In this document: one piece after another, positions 43,388-50,850 of the stretch
How the letters are laid out: the number at the start of each line of letters is the position of its first letter
Position numbering within the stretch: position 1 is the first letter of the stretch
Origin: DAIOEK01 sp963708715
GTDB taxonomy: Bacteria > Chloroflexota > Anaerolineae > Anaerolineales > Anaerolineaceae
NCBI GenBank assembly: GCA_963708715.1
Contig: CAVPSU010000001.1
Coordinates: 124,001 to 188,000 of the forward strand
DNA length: 64,000 nucleotides
Direction of reading: 5' to 3'
Program-made: the position numbers and the translations under genes
The notes under the pieces: generated by a model
What the model saw: the letters and a program-made list of their open reading frames with translations, nothing else
Databases searched by the model: none
Told to the model about the DNA's origin: nothing

Positions 43388-43416
43388 ATCCTGCCTTTAT
43401 GTGAGAGGTTAGGGTT

Positions 43417-43446
43417 ATGATAACAACGGTCTGGCACCTTTGACAA
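43417..43446 (-). promoter_or_regulatory. promoter for the aminotransferase-hflX pair
   Basis: Minus strand: -35 TTGTCA (43446-43441), 18-base spacer, -10 TATCAT (43422-43417). About 30 bases later an AGGAT lies just before the ATG at 43387. Confidence 0.5.
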
Positions 43447-43448
43447 GT

Positions 43449-44384
43449 CTACTCAGAATGTTCATTCGACCCGAGCAGAGTTTTACCCTCCAACCATACT
43501 TCCAATGTCCTACCAACAGCCTCGAGACTGGCCGGACTTATTTTTTGGAGATCATCGTCGGACGTATGCCAATACGGGTAGTCAAAATCGATGATATCGA
43601 TCGCAGGGATCCCTTTTTCCAAGAACGGGGTATGGTCATCCAGCATTGAATATCCGTGCCGATCAACAAATATTCCCCCATATCCAAGAGACTGTGCGGT
43701 TTTCCAGACCATATCCTGAATAAAAGGATCAGAATTGGTTTCTCGAGGAAGTGTAAGCTCAGAATCGCCTACCATATCTACTATCACCACCGCATCGGGT
43801 ATCTCTCCCAAATTATCTGCAAAATAACTTGACCCCAGGATCCAATCCCAACCTGAAAGATCACCCTGATCTTCACCATCAAAAAAGACCAGCCATACCT
43901 GTCTGTTTTCAGCTAGTTCCAGCGTTCTGGATAATTCCAGAAGGACAGCCACACCAGATGCCCCATCATTTGCGCCAGGAACGGGAACATTTACACCTGG
44001 AGTGCCAGGATCATTGTCTGCGATCATACGAGAATCATAATGGGCACCAAGGATCACTAATTGACCTGTGGTACCTTTTTTTGCGATTATGTTTTTGACC
44101 GATTGCCCTTTTATAACGCCTTCCTGTCGACTGACTTTCCAACCGTTCAGTATTAAATCTGATTCAGCCCAGATAAGGAATTGCTCGTGGGCTTTAGAAC
44201 CAGGGATTCGCGGTCCAAAGCTGATCTGTCTTTGTGCGGTCAGGTATGCTTTTTCACCTTCAAATGTTATTTCCTTACGAGATGGAATCAGTAACCATCC
44301 GAGCAGAACAAGAAGCAGGAGGATAGAAAAAATAAGGAGGTTTCTTGAACTGGTGATAGTCTTCTTGATCGAGTCAATCATCAT
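43449..44384 (-). CDS. membrane-anchored M28-family metallopeptidase
   Basis: 311 residues from the ATG at 44384 (an ATG at 44408 would overlap trmFO by 35 bases). One N-terminal membrane helix (about residues 18-35) places the catalytic domain outside. Zinc-site motifs are HYDSRMIADNDPG, PGANDGASGVAVLLEL (bridging Asp), FFDGEDQGD (catalytic Glu), VDMVGD and LDDHTPFLEKG; the pattern also covers glutaminyl cyclases of the same fold. Either aminopeptidase or glutaminyl-peptide cyclotransferase activity is possible. It is translationally coupled to trmFO. Confidence 0.87.
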   Translation of the reverse strand: MMIDSIKKTITSSRNLLIFSILLLLVLLGWLLIPSRKEITFEGEKAYLTAQRQISFGPRIPGSKAHEQFLIWAESDLILNGWKVSRQEGVIKGQSVKNIIAKKGTTGQLVILGAHYDSRMIADNDPGTPGVNVPVPGANDGASGVAVLLELSRTLELAENRQVWLVFFDGEDQGDLSGWDWILGSSYFADNLGEIPDAVVIVDMVGDSELTLPRETNSDPFIQDMVWKTAQSLGYGGIFVDRHGYSMLDDHTPFLEKGIPAIDIIDFDYPYWHTSDDDLQKISPASLEAVGRTLEVWLEGKTLLGSNEHSE

Positions 44385-45750
44385 TGTTTGATTCCAGGAT
44401 GCCAACATATTTATTCATAGCTTCTCGGGCAATGTTTGCCATTATTTCATGTTTCAGTCGTTTCGTAGTCTTCCGTTGCATTGGAATGGTTGGGAGAAGA
44501 CCGAAGTTCGCTTTCATCGGCTGGAAAGATTCAGGGTTTGTTCTTGTGATGTAATCAAACAAAGACCCCATCATGGTATCTACCGGCAGTATGATTAGTT
44601 CTCGGGAAGATAAGTAACGAACCGCGTTCATCCCGGCCAACAAACCGGAGGCAATATTACCGGCATATCCTTCCACACCAATTAATTGCCCCGCGAAAAA
44701 TAGATCCTTCCTGGTTCGATGTTGCAAAGAGGATGTCAGAAACCTGGGCGAACAAATAAAGGTATTCCGGTGCATCTGCCCGTATCTGGCAAACTCTGCC
44801 TCTTCCAGACCAGGAATGGATCGAAAAACTCTTGCTTGCTCAGAAAAGGTCAAATTGGTCTGAAATCCGACCATGTTATACATCGAATCAGCAATATCAT
44901 CCTGGCGTAATTGGACGACGGCATAAGGCCAGCGACCAGTTTTTGGATCGGTTAAACCGACCGGACGCATCGGACCAAATGCCATGGCAAGCATGTCGCG
45001 GTTTGCTAGGATCTCGACCGGGAGACACCGCTCAAAAAAGAAACCAGATCCCGCTTTTACCCCACTTGAAATGTCCATCTCAAAGTCCCGTAATTCAATT
45101 CGTTGAGCCTGGATAAGCAAGGAGATAAATGATTCATATTGCGGTTTGGTCAGCGGACAATTAATGTAATCGCCTTCTTCATCGACACCTCTTCCGTACC
45201 GGGAACCTTGAAAAGCCAGATTCATATTGATCGAATCACGGTAGATGATCGGTGCGATCGCATCGTAAAAAAACAGCGAATTTGTCCCGACAAAATTAGT
45301 CAGGGATTCCATTAATGCAGGCGAAGTCAATGGTCCACTGGCTATTATGGCGATGCCATCAGGGATCTCTTTCACTTCTTCGCGAACCAATGCAATCCTG
45401 GGATGGTTTTGAATAGATTCAGTGATTTTCCTGGCGAAAAGTTCTCTATCTACAGCCAAGGCGCTTCCAGCCGGAACGGATGTCTCATCAGCTATGTGAA
45501 TTATGTGGGAATTTAATCGTCGGAGTTCAAACAATAGCTGCCCAGTCGCCCGATCTGGTAAATTTGACCCCAAAGAATTAGAGCAGACCAATTCGGCGAG
45601 CTGATCGGTCCGATGAGCACCCGTCTGAACTAAAGGTCGCATTTCGTAAAGGGTAACTTTGACTCCCCTTTCTGCGATTTGCCAGGCAGCTTCACACCCG
45701 GCTAATCCACCGCCGATTATCGAAATGGTTTGTTCAGAATCGTGTTTCAT
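44374..45750 (-). CDS. trmFO: tRNA (uracil-54-C5) methyltransferase, folate/FAD type
   Basis: 458 residues from the ATG at 45750, giving the usual TrmFO start with TISIIGGGLAGCEAAWQIAE; a longer frame from 45819 adds 23 unlikely residues. It makes T54 in the T-loop of tRNA using methylene-tetrahydrofolate and FAD. The FAD-binding GGGLAG, TDQLAELVCSNSLGSNLPD, CLPVEILANRD, and the C-terminal GQLIGVEGYAGNIASGLLAG are all typical. An extended -10 promoter precedes it. Confidence 0.95.
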   Translation of the reverse strand: MKHDSEQTISIIGGGLAGCEAAWQIAERGVKVTLYEMRPLVQTGAHRTDQLAELVCSNSLGSNLPDRATGQLLFELRRLNSHIIHIADETSVPAGSALAVDRELFARKITESIQNHPRIALVREEVKEIPDGIAIIASGPLTSPALMESLTNFVGTNSLFFYDAIAPIIYRDSINMNLAFQGSRYGRGVDEEGDYINCPLTKPQYESFISLLIQAQRIELRDFEMDISSGVKAGSGFFFERCLPVEILANRDMLAMAFGPMRPVGLTDPKTGRWPYAVVQLRQDDIADSMYNMVGFQTNLTFSEQARVFRSIPGLEEAEFARYGQMHRNTFICSPRFLTSSLQHRTRKDLFFAGQLIGVEGYAGNIASGLLAGMNAVRYLSSRELIILPVDTMMGSLFDYITRTNPESFQPMKANFGLLPTIPMQRKTTKRLKHEIMANIAREAMNKYVGILESNNDD

Positions 45751-45759
45751 CTTGAGTGG

Positions 45760-45768
45760 ATTGTACCA
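45760..45768 (-). promoter_or_regulatory. extended -10 promoter for trmFO
   Basis: Minus strand TGGTACAAT, an extended -10 box, nine bases before the ATG at 45750; a weak TTCGAC lies 19 bases upstream of it. No ribosome-binding site is seen between the box and the ATG. Confidence 0.45.
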
Positions 45769-45824
45769 GACGAAAGGTTCAGGAGTCGAAGTAGGATGAA
45801 GTGAAAATTGGTCGGGCATATAAG

Positions 45825-45853
45825 TTGCAACATTTGCGAAAGGATACTATACT
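45825..45853 (+). promoter_or_regulatory. sigma-70-type promoter, leaderless arrangement, for the rpoN operon
   Basis: -35 TTGCAA (45825-45830), exactly 17 bases, -10 TATACT (45848-45853), then six bases to the ATG at 45860. No ribosome-binding site. The sigma-54 gene is thus read by the housekeeping sigma factor. Confidence 0.65.
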
Positions 45854-45859
45854 AACATC

Positions 45860-47269
45860 ATGTTCCAGCTACAGAATCAATCCCAAAGACATCTAACGAC
45901 CGCCCATCTGGCGCAGACGATGACCTTGCTTAGTTTGACAGCAGAGGAGCTTCATCAAAAGATTGAAGCGGAACTGGCTGCCAACCCTGCGCTGGAAATG
46001 GTGGAGGAGAGACGTTGTCCATCCTGTAATAGACTCCTCCAGAATCAGGATCCGTGCCCAGTCTGTTCCAGACCGAAAAATATACTTTCAAACGAGCCTA
46101 TTGTTTTTGTATCACCCCGCGAAGATTTCATCTCAGGCAGTCCCATTCCTGAAGAAGATATGCCGGAAGATAATATTGGTGCTGCAAGCGAGGATCTCCC
46201 GACCTATGTACTCAGGCAGATCGCACCCGAATTGGATGCGAAAGACCGCGGATTAGCGGCATACCTGCTTACCCATCTGGATGAAGATGGTCTGCTGATC
46301 GTTTCACTGGTTGAAGTGGCTCAATATCATCATGTGCCTCTCTCCAAAGTTGAGAGCATTAAAAAACAAATTCAACGTGCCGACCCAATCGGGGTCGGAT
46401 CAGCAACACCACAAGAAGCTATGCTCGTCCAGTTGGAGATGCTTGCCGAAAATCATACGATTCCTCCATTGGCTGAAGAAGCCATTCGCTCCGGGATTCA
46501 TATGCTTAGCCGACATCAGTATTCAGATCTGGCCCACCTCCTAAAAACTAATGTGAAAACAGTACAAGAAATTGCCATATTTATCGGTAATAACCTGAAT
46601 CCATTTCCTGCCAGGTCTCACTGGGGAGATACTCGTGAACAAGGTAAAACCAATGATCAGGTCTATCACAGACCGGATATCGTAATTAATCATTTAAACC
46701 AGGATTCGACAGGACCATTGGTCGTCGAAATTATCATGCCGATCTCAGGAACATTACGGATCAATCCCATGTTTCGTCAGGCGATCAAAGAAGTGACGAA
46801 TGATAAGGTGGATGATTGGAAATCGGACCTGGAAAAAGCATCTCTTTTCGTAAAATGCTTGCAGCAACGCAACCATACCATGGAACGGTTGATGGCTCGG
46901 ATCGCCTCCCTGCAAAACGCATTTATTCTGCACGGCGAGGGCGAACTCAAACCGATCACACGCGCACAACTGGCCAAAGAATTAGATGTGCACGAATCAA
47001 CCATTTCCCGCGCCGTCTCAAACAAAGCCATCCAATTACCAAATGGACGAATTGTTCCTTTCGCAAAATTTTTCGATCGGAGCCTGCATATTCGTACAGC
47101 GCTGCAAGGTATCATTCAAGGTGAAAATCATCCTTATAGTGATACTGAGTTGGCAGTAATATTGGCTGAAAAAGGATACCTGGTTGCGCGCAGAACAGTA
47201 GCAAAGTATCGAGCTATGGAAGGGATACTTCCCGCGCATTTGAGACATGCTTCTGCTGTGAAACCATGA
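45860..47269 (+). CDS. rpoN: RNA polymerase sigma-54 factor with inserted zinc ribbon
   Basis: 469 residues. Region I (Gln/Leu-rich, QNQSQRHLTTAHLAQTM, then LTAEELHQKIEAELAANPAL) is followed by an unusual zinc ribbon with Cys53, Cys56, Cys66 and Cys69 (C-x2-C-x9-C-x2-C). The core-binding domain and a helix-turn-helix (LAKELDVHESTISRAVSNKA, about 374-393) come next, and the RpoN box at 443-451 reads ARRTVAKYR. RpoN directs RNA polymerase to -24/-12 promoters and needs an AAA+ activator to open them; that activator is two genes downstream. The stop overlaps the kinase start by four bases. Confidence 0.94.
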   Translation: MFQLQNQSQRHLTTAHLAQTMTLLSLTAEELHQKIEAELAANPALEMVEERRCPSCNRLLQNQDPCPVCSRPKNILSNEPIVFVSPREDFISGSPIPEEDMPEDNIGAASEDLPTYVLRQIAPELDAKDRGLAAYLLTHLDEDGLLIVSLVEVAQYHHVPLSKVESIKKQIQRADPIGVGSATPQEAMLVQLEMLAENHTIPPLAEEAIRSGIHMLSRHQYSDLAHLLKTNVKTVQEIAIFIGNNLNPFPARSHWGDTREQGKTNDQVYHRPDIVINHLNQDSTGPLVVEIIMPISGTLRINPMFRQAIKEVTNDKVDDWKSDLEKASLFVKCLQQRNHTMERLMARIASLQNAFILHGEGELKPITRAQLAKELDVHESTISRAVSNKAIQLPNGRIVPFAKFFDRSLHIRTALQGIIQGENHPYSDTELAVILAEKGYLVARRTVAKYRAMEGILPAHLRHASAVKP

Positions 47270-49236
47270 GTAATTTGCTTTCCACGCATACTCCATTTCA
47301 ACCATTTTGGCGCGGCAAAAACCCAGGAATCAGTGAATTCACCACTCTTCTGGGTCTCTTAAATACTCCATCAATTGTTCTAGAATCACGCCAAAACCAC
47401 ATCCTGACAGCAAATCCAGAATTTCTAAAACTCACTGCATTCTCAATCAATGAATTATCGCAAGTGGAACTACGGAATCTGTTCCTGGATATCAGCAGAT
47501 ATGAGATCGTACAGAACGGCGATCACCAGACCCGGCTTGCCCGTCATTTGCGGGATCCCCTTGAGGTAATTGTGCGCGCCACTCCATTAGATTCCGCAGG
47601 AAATTGGCACTTGCTGTCAATCGTCCCACAGGATCAATTCCAGAAAAAGATGGATGAGCAGGTGTGGCAGGAGAAATACTCAAGCTCTTTTCAAAAGCTT
47701 TTTTCGATCATCAATCAACCTGACTTGTTAAGCAGCTTGGACCTGGCGCTGAGAGTGAGCCAGTCGTTGCTTGACTCGAAATTTGTTGGGGTATACCAAT
47801 ATGATCCCAAATTGGGAATATTCCAGAAGCTAACCAGCACTGAAAACCTGGATGCGCCTATTTTCCCTCAGGCGATTGCAGCCAACACCCTTCAAGTGGA
47901 GACCCAAACTGATATATGGATCCCGGGGAAGAGGGTAGGAAATGAATTTCAACGTATAGCCCGGGTCGGAAATTTACCATATATCGGCGTCAATTTCTTG
48001 TTCCAGGATTCTGTCAACCTTGGTATTCTAGTCGCCACGGATACTCAAGGGCAACCGGGTGCAGATTATGAACGAGTACTGAATATTCTCGGAACGAGCA
48101 TATCAAATGCCATGTATCATCACATATTGGTTCAAAGTTTAAACTCTACGCTTGCAGAACATCGTAAAACGCTCTTAATCCGTGATTCAGCCATGGATAA
48201 TACCCATGAAGGAATCATTATTGTCAAAAAGGATCTTACAGTCGAGAATATGAATCCGGCCGCAGAAATGATCCTTGGCTATGGTGTGTCTGAGGTAATC
48301 GCTGCACCTGTGGAAAACATCCTTGTAGGAACAGAGACGATCATTCCGGCATTAAAAGCTGCCATGGATGGAATCCCGACCCACAATCTTGGCAATGTTT
48401 CCCTGCATCGAAGGAATGGTCAGCCTTTCCTTGGACATTTACAGACTATACCGGTGATGGTGGACGACGGCTTGTTATCCATCATCATCATTATTCAAGA
48501 TATTAGCGAAAATGAGCAAATTCGGGTTCGTACGCAACAGTTAGAGCAACGCGCAATTCTAGGTGAAGTGACTGCCATTTTTGCTCATGAAGTGCGTAAT
48601 CCCATTAATAATATTTCCACCGGACTGCAAGTCCTCCAAATGAACTACGCCCCCGACGATCCTCACCAGGAGACCATTGCCCGTTTGCAGCATGATTGTG
48701 CCCGTCTAACTCATTTGATGGAATCGGTGCTTTCATTTTCGCGTCCGATGGAATATAAAATGGAAGCGACCGACCTGGAGGTCGTCCTTGGAAGATTGCT
48801 TGATCGATGGCGTCCCAGATTCGCTAAATCCAATGTTCAAGCATACTTTCAAGTTGATCCGGGGACACCCTGGGTAATCGGTGATCTACGAGCTTTAGAG
48901 CAAGTTTTCACGAATCTAATTAGTAATGCCGTCCAGGCGATGAAAAATGGCGGATTGCTGGCAGTAAAAATTACCAGCCTGCATGACAATCCATCCAATC
49001 CGGAAGTGGAAATATCGATCTCGGATAACGGTCCTGGAATACCGGATGAGATCAGAGATCATATTTTTGAGCCATTTGTGACGACCAACCCACAAGGCAC
49101 CGGGTTAGGATTAGCGATAACCAAAAGGATCATCAATGCCCACAGGGGCAGTATCAGTGTTAATTCTTTCCCCGGGGGGACTGTCTTCCATGTCTGTTTG
49201 CCGGCGACAAAACCGAATCGAGGAGATACGATATGA
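47266..49236 (+). CDS. soluble PAS-GAF-PAS sensor histidine kinase (NtrB-like)
   Basis: 656 residues with no membrane helix or signal peptide, so a cytoplasmic sensor. Probable order: PAS (about 25-125), GAF (about 145-285), PAS (about 305-420), dimerisation/phosphoacceptor domain with FAHEVRNPINN and His441, then HATPase_c with NLISNAVQAM (N box), ISDNGPGIPDE (G1) and GTGLGLAITKRII (G2). It should phosphorylate the activator encoded next, whose start it overlaps by four bases. The signal sensed is not evident; the PAS domains lack an obvious heme or flavin motif that I can name. Confidence 0.92.
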   Translation: MSNLLSTHTPFQPFWRGKNPGISEFTTLLGLLNTPSIVLESRQNHILTANPEFLKLTAFSINELSQVELRNLFLDISRYEIVQNGDHQTRLARHLRDPLEVIVRATPLDSAGNWHLLSIVPQDQFQKKMDEQVWQEKYSSSFQKLFSIINQPDLLSSLDLALRVSQSLLDSKFVGVYQYDPKLGIFQKLTSTENLDAPIFPQAIAANTLQVETQTDIWIPGKRVGNEFQRIARVGNLPYIGVNFLFQDSVNLGILVATDTQGQPGADYERVLNILGTSISNAMYHHILVQSLNSTLAEHRKTLLIRDSAMDNTHEGIIIVKKDLTVENMNPAAEMILGYGVSEVIAAPVENILVGTETIIPALKAAMDGIPTHNLGNVSLHRRNGQPFLGHLQTIPVMVDDGLLSIIIIIQDISENEQIRVRTQQLEQRAILGEVTAIFAHEVRNPINNISTGLQVLQMNYAPDDPHQETIARLQHDCARLTHLMESVLSFSRPMEYKMEATDLEVVLGRLLDRWRPRFAKSNVQAYFQVDPGTPWVIGDLRALEQVFTNLISNAVQAMKNGGLLAVKITSLHDNPSNPEVEISISDNGPGIPDEIRDHIFEPFVTTNPQGTGLGLAITKRIINAHRGSISVNSFPGGTVFHVCLPATKPNRGDTI

Positions 49237-50405
49237 CCGCGACCATCCTGATCGTAGATGATGAAGACAACGCCCGAAAGTTTATCGCCGAATTCCTGGT
49301 ATCGAAAAGCTACGAAGTAAATGGCGTCGCCAATCTGGCAGAAGCGCGAGCCGCTCTACAAAAAGATATGGCGGATATCATACTTTTGGATGTAAATCTA
49401 CCTGATGGGTATGGTCCAAATTTACTGGCAGAGACAGCTACCATGCCATACCGCCCTCCGATCATACTGATCACAGCGTATGGGGATATTGATATGGCAG
49501 TTGAAGCGATGAAAAATGGCGCTCATGATTTCTTACAAAAACCAATTCAGCTCACTCAATTGGAACAATCGATTCAACGCGCCCAGGAAGTGGTTGCCAT
49601 GCGACGTGAGCTTGCCCACCTCCGTAGTGCGCAGCATCAAAACATCGATTTCGTTGTTGGTGAAACCCCGGCGATGCAAACAGTCATTTCCCAGGCAAAA
49701 CGGGCTGCTGGCGCGGCTGTATCCGTCATCGTAACCGGCGAAACAGGAACCGGAAAAGAGGTGCTGGCTCAATTTATCCATAAGATCGGTCCGCGTTCCG
49801 GCAAACCGTTCATAGCCATAAACTGTGCTGCCATTCAACCAACCATGTTGGAATCCGAACTTTTTGGATACGAAGCCGGTGCCTTCACCGGCGCTGAGAA
49901 GAAAAAAGTTGGGTTGATGGAAGTCGCGGATGGAGGGATCCTTTTTCTGGATGAGCTGTCCTCGATGCCGCTGGATATTCAGGGGAAATTATTACGAGCC
50001 ATCGAAGAGCAAAGCTTTCGTCGCGTTGGTGGAACCGCTTTAATCAAAGTGGATATCCAGGTACTGGCTGCATCCAATCGCAATTTAATGCATCTCATCC
50101 ATGATGGAAAATTCCGGGAAGACCTTTACTATCGCCTAAAGGTCGTGGATCTTCATCTACCGGCGTTGCGTGACCGCAAACAAGATATCCCGGATCTGGT
50201 CGGGTACTTCATCCGAAAAGGGAATTCACGACTTGGAATGAATATTGATGGTGCCACACCGAAAGCGTTAAAAGCACTGGTCGATTATTCCTGGCCAGGG
50301 AATATTCGCGAACTAGCTAATGTACTGGAACGAACCATGCTCTTCTGCGATGATCCAATAATCGACGTCCATCATTTACCACCCGACTTTTCCATCGGCG
50401 TCTAA
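49233..50405 (+). CDS. NtrC-type sigma-54 activator lacking a DNA-binding domain
   Basis: 390 residues. A receiver domain (about 1-120) has phosphoacceptor Asp53 in ILLDVNLPDG. The AAA+ domain has Walker A GETGTGKEV, the sigma-54 contact loop GAFTGA at 216-221, and Walker B GGILFLDELSS. The protein stops shortly after NIRELANVLERTML, where family members continue another 60-80 residues with a Fis-type helix-turn-helix. The stop is followed directly by the -24/-12 promoter, so no displaced C-terminus is left. It must activate from solution or through a partner, as known for FlgR and CtcC in other bacteria. Confidence 0.94.
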   Translation: MTATILIVDDEDNARKFIAEFLVSKSYEVNGVANLAEARAALQKDMADIILLDVNLPDGYGPNLLAETATMPYRPPIILITAYGDIDMAVEAMKNGAHDFLQKPIQLTQLEQSIQRAQEVVAMRRELAHLRSAQHQNIDFVVGETPAMQTVISQAKRAAGAAVSVIVTGETGTGKEVLAQFIHKIGPRSGKPFIAINCAAIQPTMLESELFGYEAGAFTGAEKKKVGLMEVADGGILFLDELSSMPLDIQGKLLRAIEEQSFRRVGGTALIKVDIQVLAASNRNLMHLIHDGKFREDLYYRLKVVDLHLPALRDRKQDIPDLVGYFIRKGNSRLGMNIDGATPKALKALVDYSWPGNIRELANVLERTMLFCDDPIIDVHHLPPDFSIGV

Positions 50406-50427
50406 GCCCTGTCGCTATCATCTGCCA

Positions 50428-50443
50428 CGGCATAATTCTTGCA
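50428..50443 (+). promoter_or_regulatory. sigma-54 (-24/-12) promoter
   Basis: CGGCATA-N4-TTGCA: the -24 GG is at 50429-50430 and the -12 GC at 50441-50442, with exactly ten bases between, the required sigma-54 spacing. It starts 23 bases after the activator stop; transcription should begin near 50453. The downstream gene has an AGGAGG ribosome-binding site. Confidence 0.78.
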
Positions 50444-50478
50444 ATATATCCTTCTGATTATGTTCTCAGGAGGATGAA

Positions 50479-50811
50479 ATGTTTAATATGACTATCCCTG
50501 ATTTCTTGCTTACGATGGCAACAGGAGTATTCTTACTCGGTTTGATCTCGCTCTGTATTGGTATCTTTGTCTTGGTTTCCCGCACGGTTGGGAAGGATAT
50601 CACCACACTTGCCAATCAGACCGCCAAGATGGCCCAAAAAGGGATCACTGAAGACGTAGCCGGACTGGTGGGCAACGCCTCAGAACTATTAGCGGCGCTC
50701 AATGGTCTGATCAAAACGAGCGCTGGTGTTGGCGTTTTCCTGGTGATCATCGGCATGATTATGATGGCCGGCTCATATTGGTTAGTTCTCCAAATATCAG
50801 CGATGGTATAA
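50479..50811 (+). CDS. two-helix membrane protein, first gene of the sigma-54 operon
   Basis: 110 residues: membrane helix at about 10-33, a soluble stretch of about 45 residues (DITTLANQTAKMAQKGITED and a Leu/Ala-rich amphipathic helix), and a second helix at about 80-106. Both termini are on the same side. I do not recognise a family. It has a strong AGGAGG ribosome-binding site and a 39-base gap to the TPR gene. In a protease-containing operon it could be a membrane anchor, a target or an effector; this is conjecture. Confidence 0.75.
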   Translation: MFNMTIPDFLLTMATGVFLLGLISLCIGIFVLVSRTVGKDITTLANQTAKMAQKGITEDVAGLVGNASELLAALNGLIKTSAGVGVFLVIIGMIMMAGSYWLVLQISAMV

Positions 50812-50850
50812 CCGCATATTTTTCATATCCCTCTCGCGTAAGGTGCTGCT

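Noticed and set aside
47266..49236. Membrane-bound sensor kinase
   Set aside because: No hydrophobic stretch long enough for a membrane helix is present in the N-terminal 420 residues.
50423..50443. TGCCACG with TTGCA as an alternative sigma-54 promoter register
   Set aside because: Spacing is five bases too long and the -24 GG is missing; the CGGCATA-N4-TTGCA register fits exactly.
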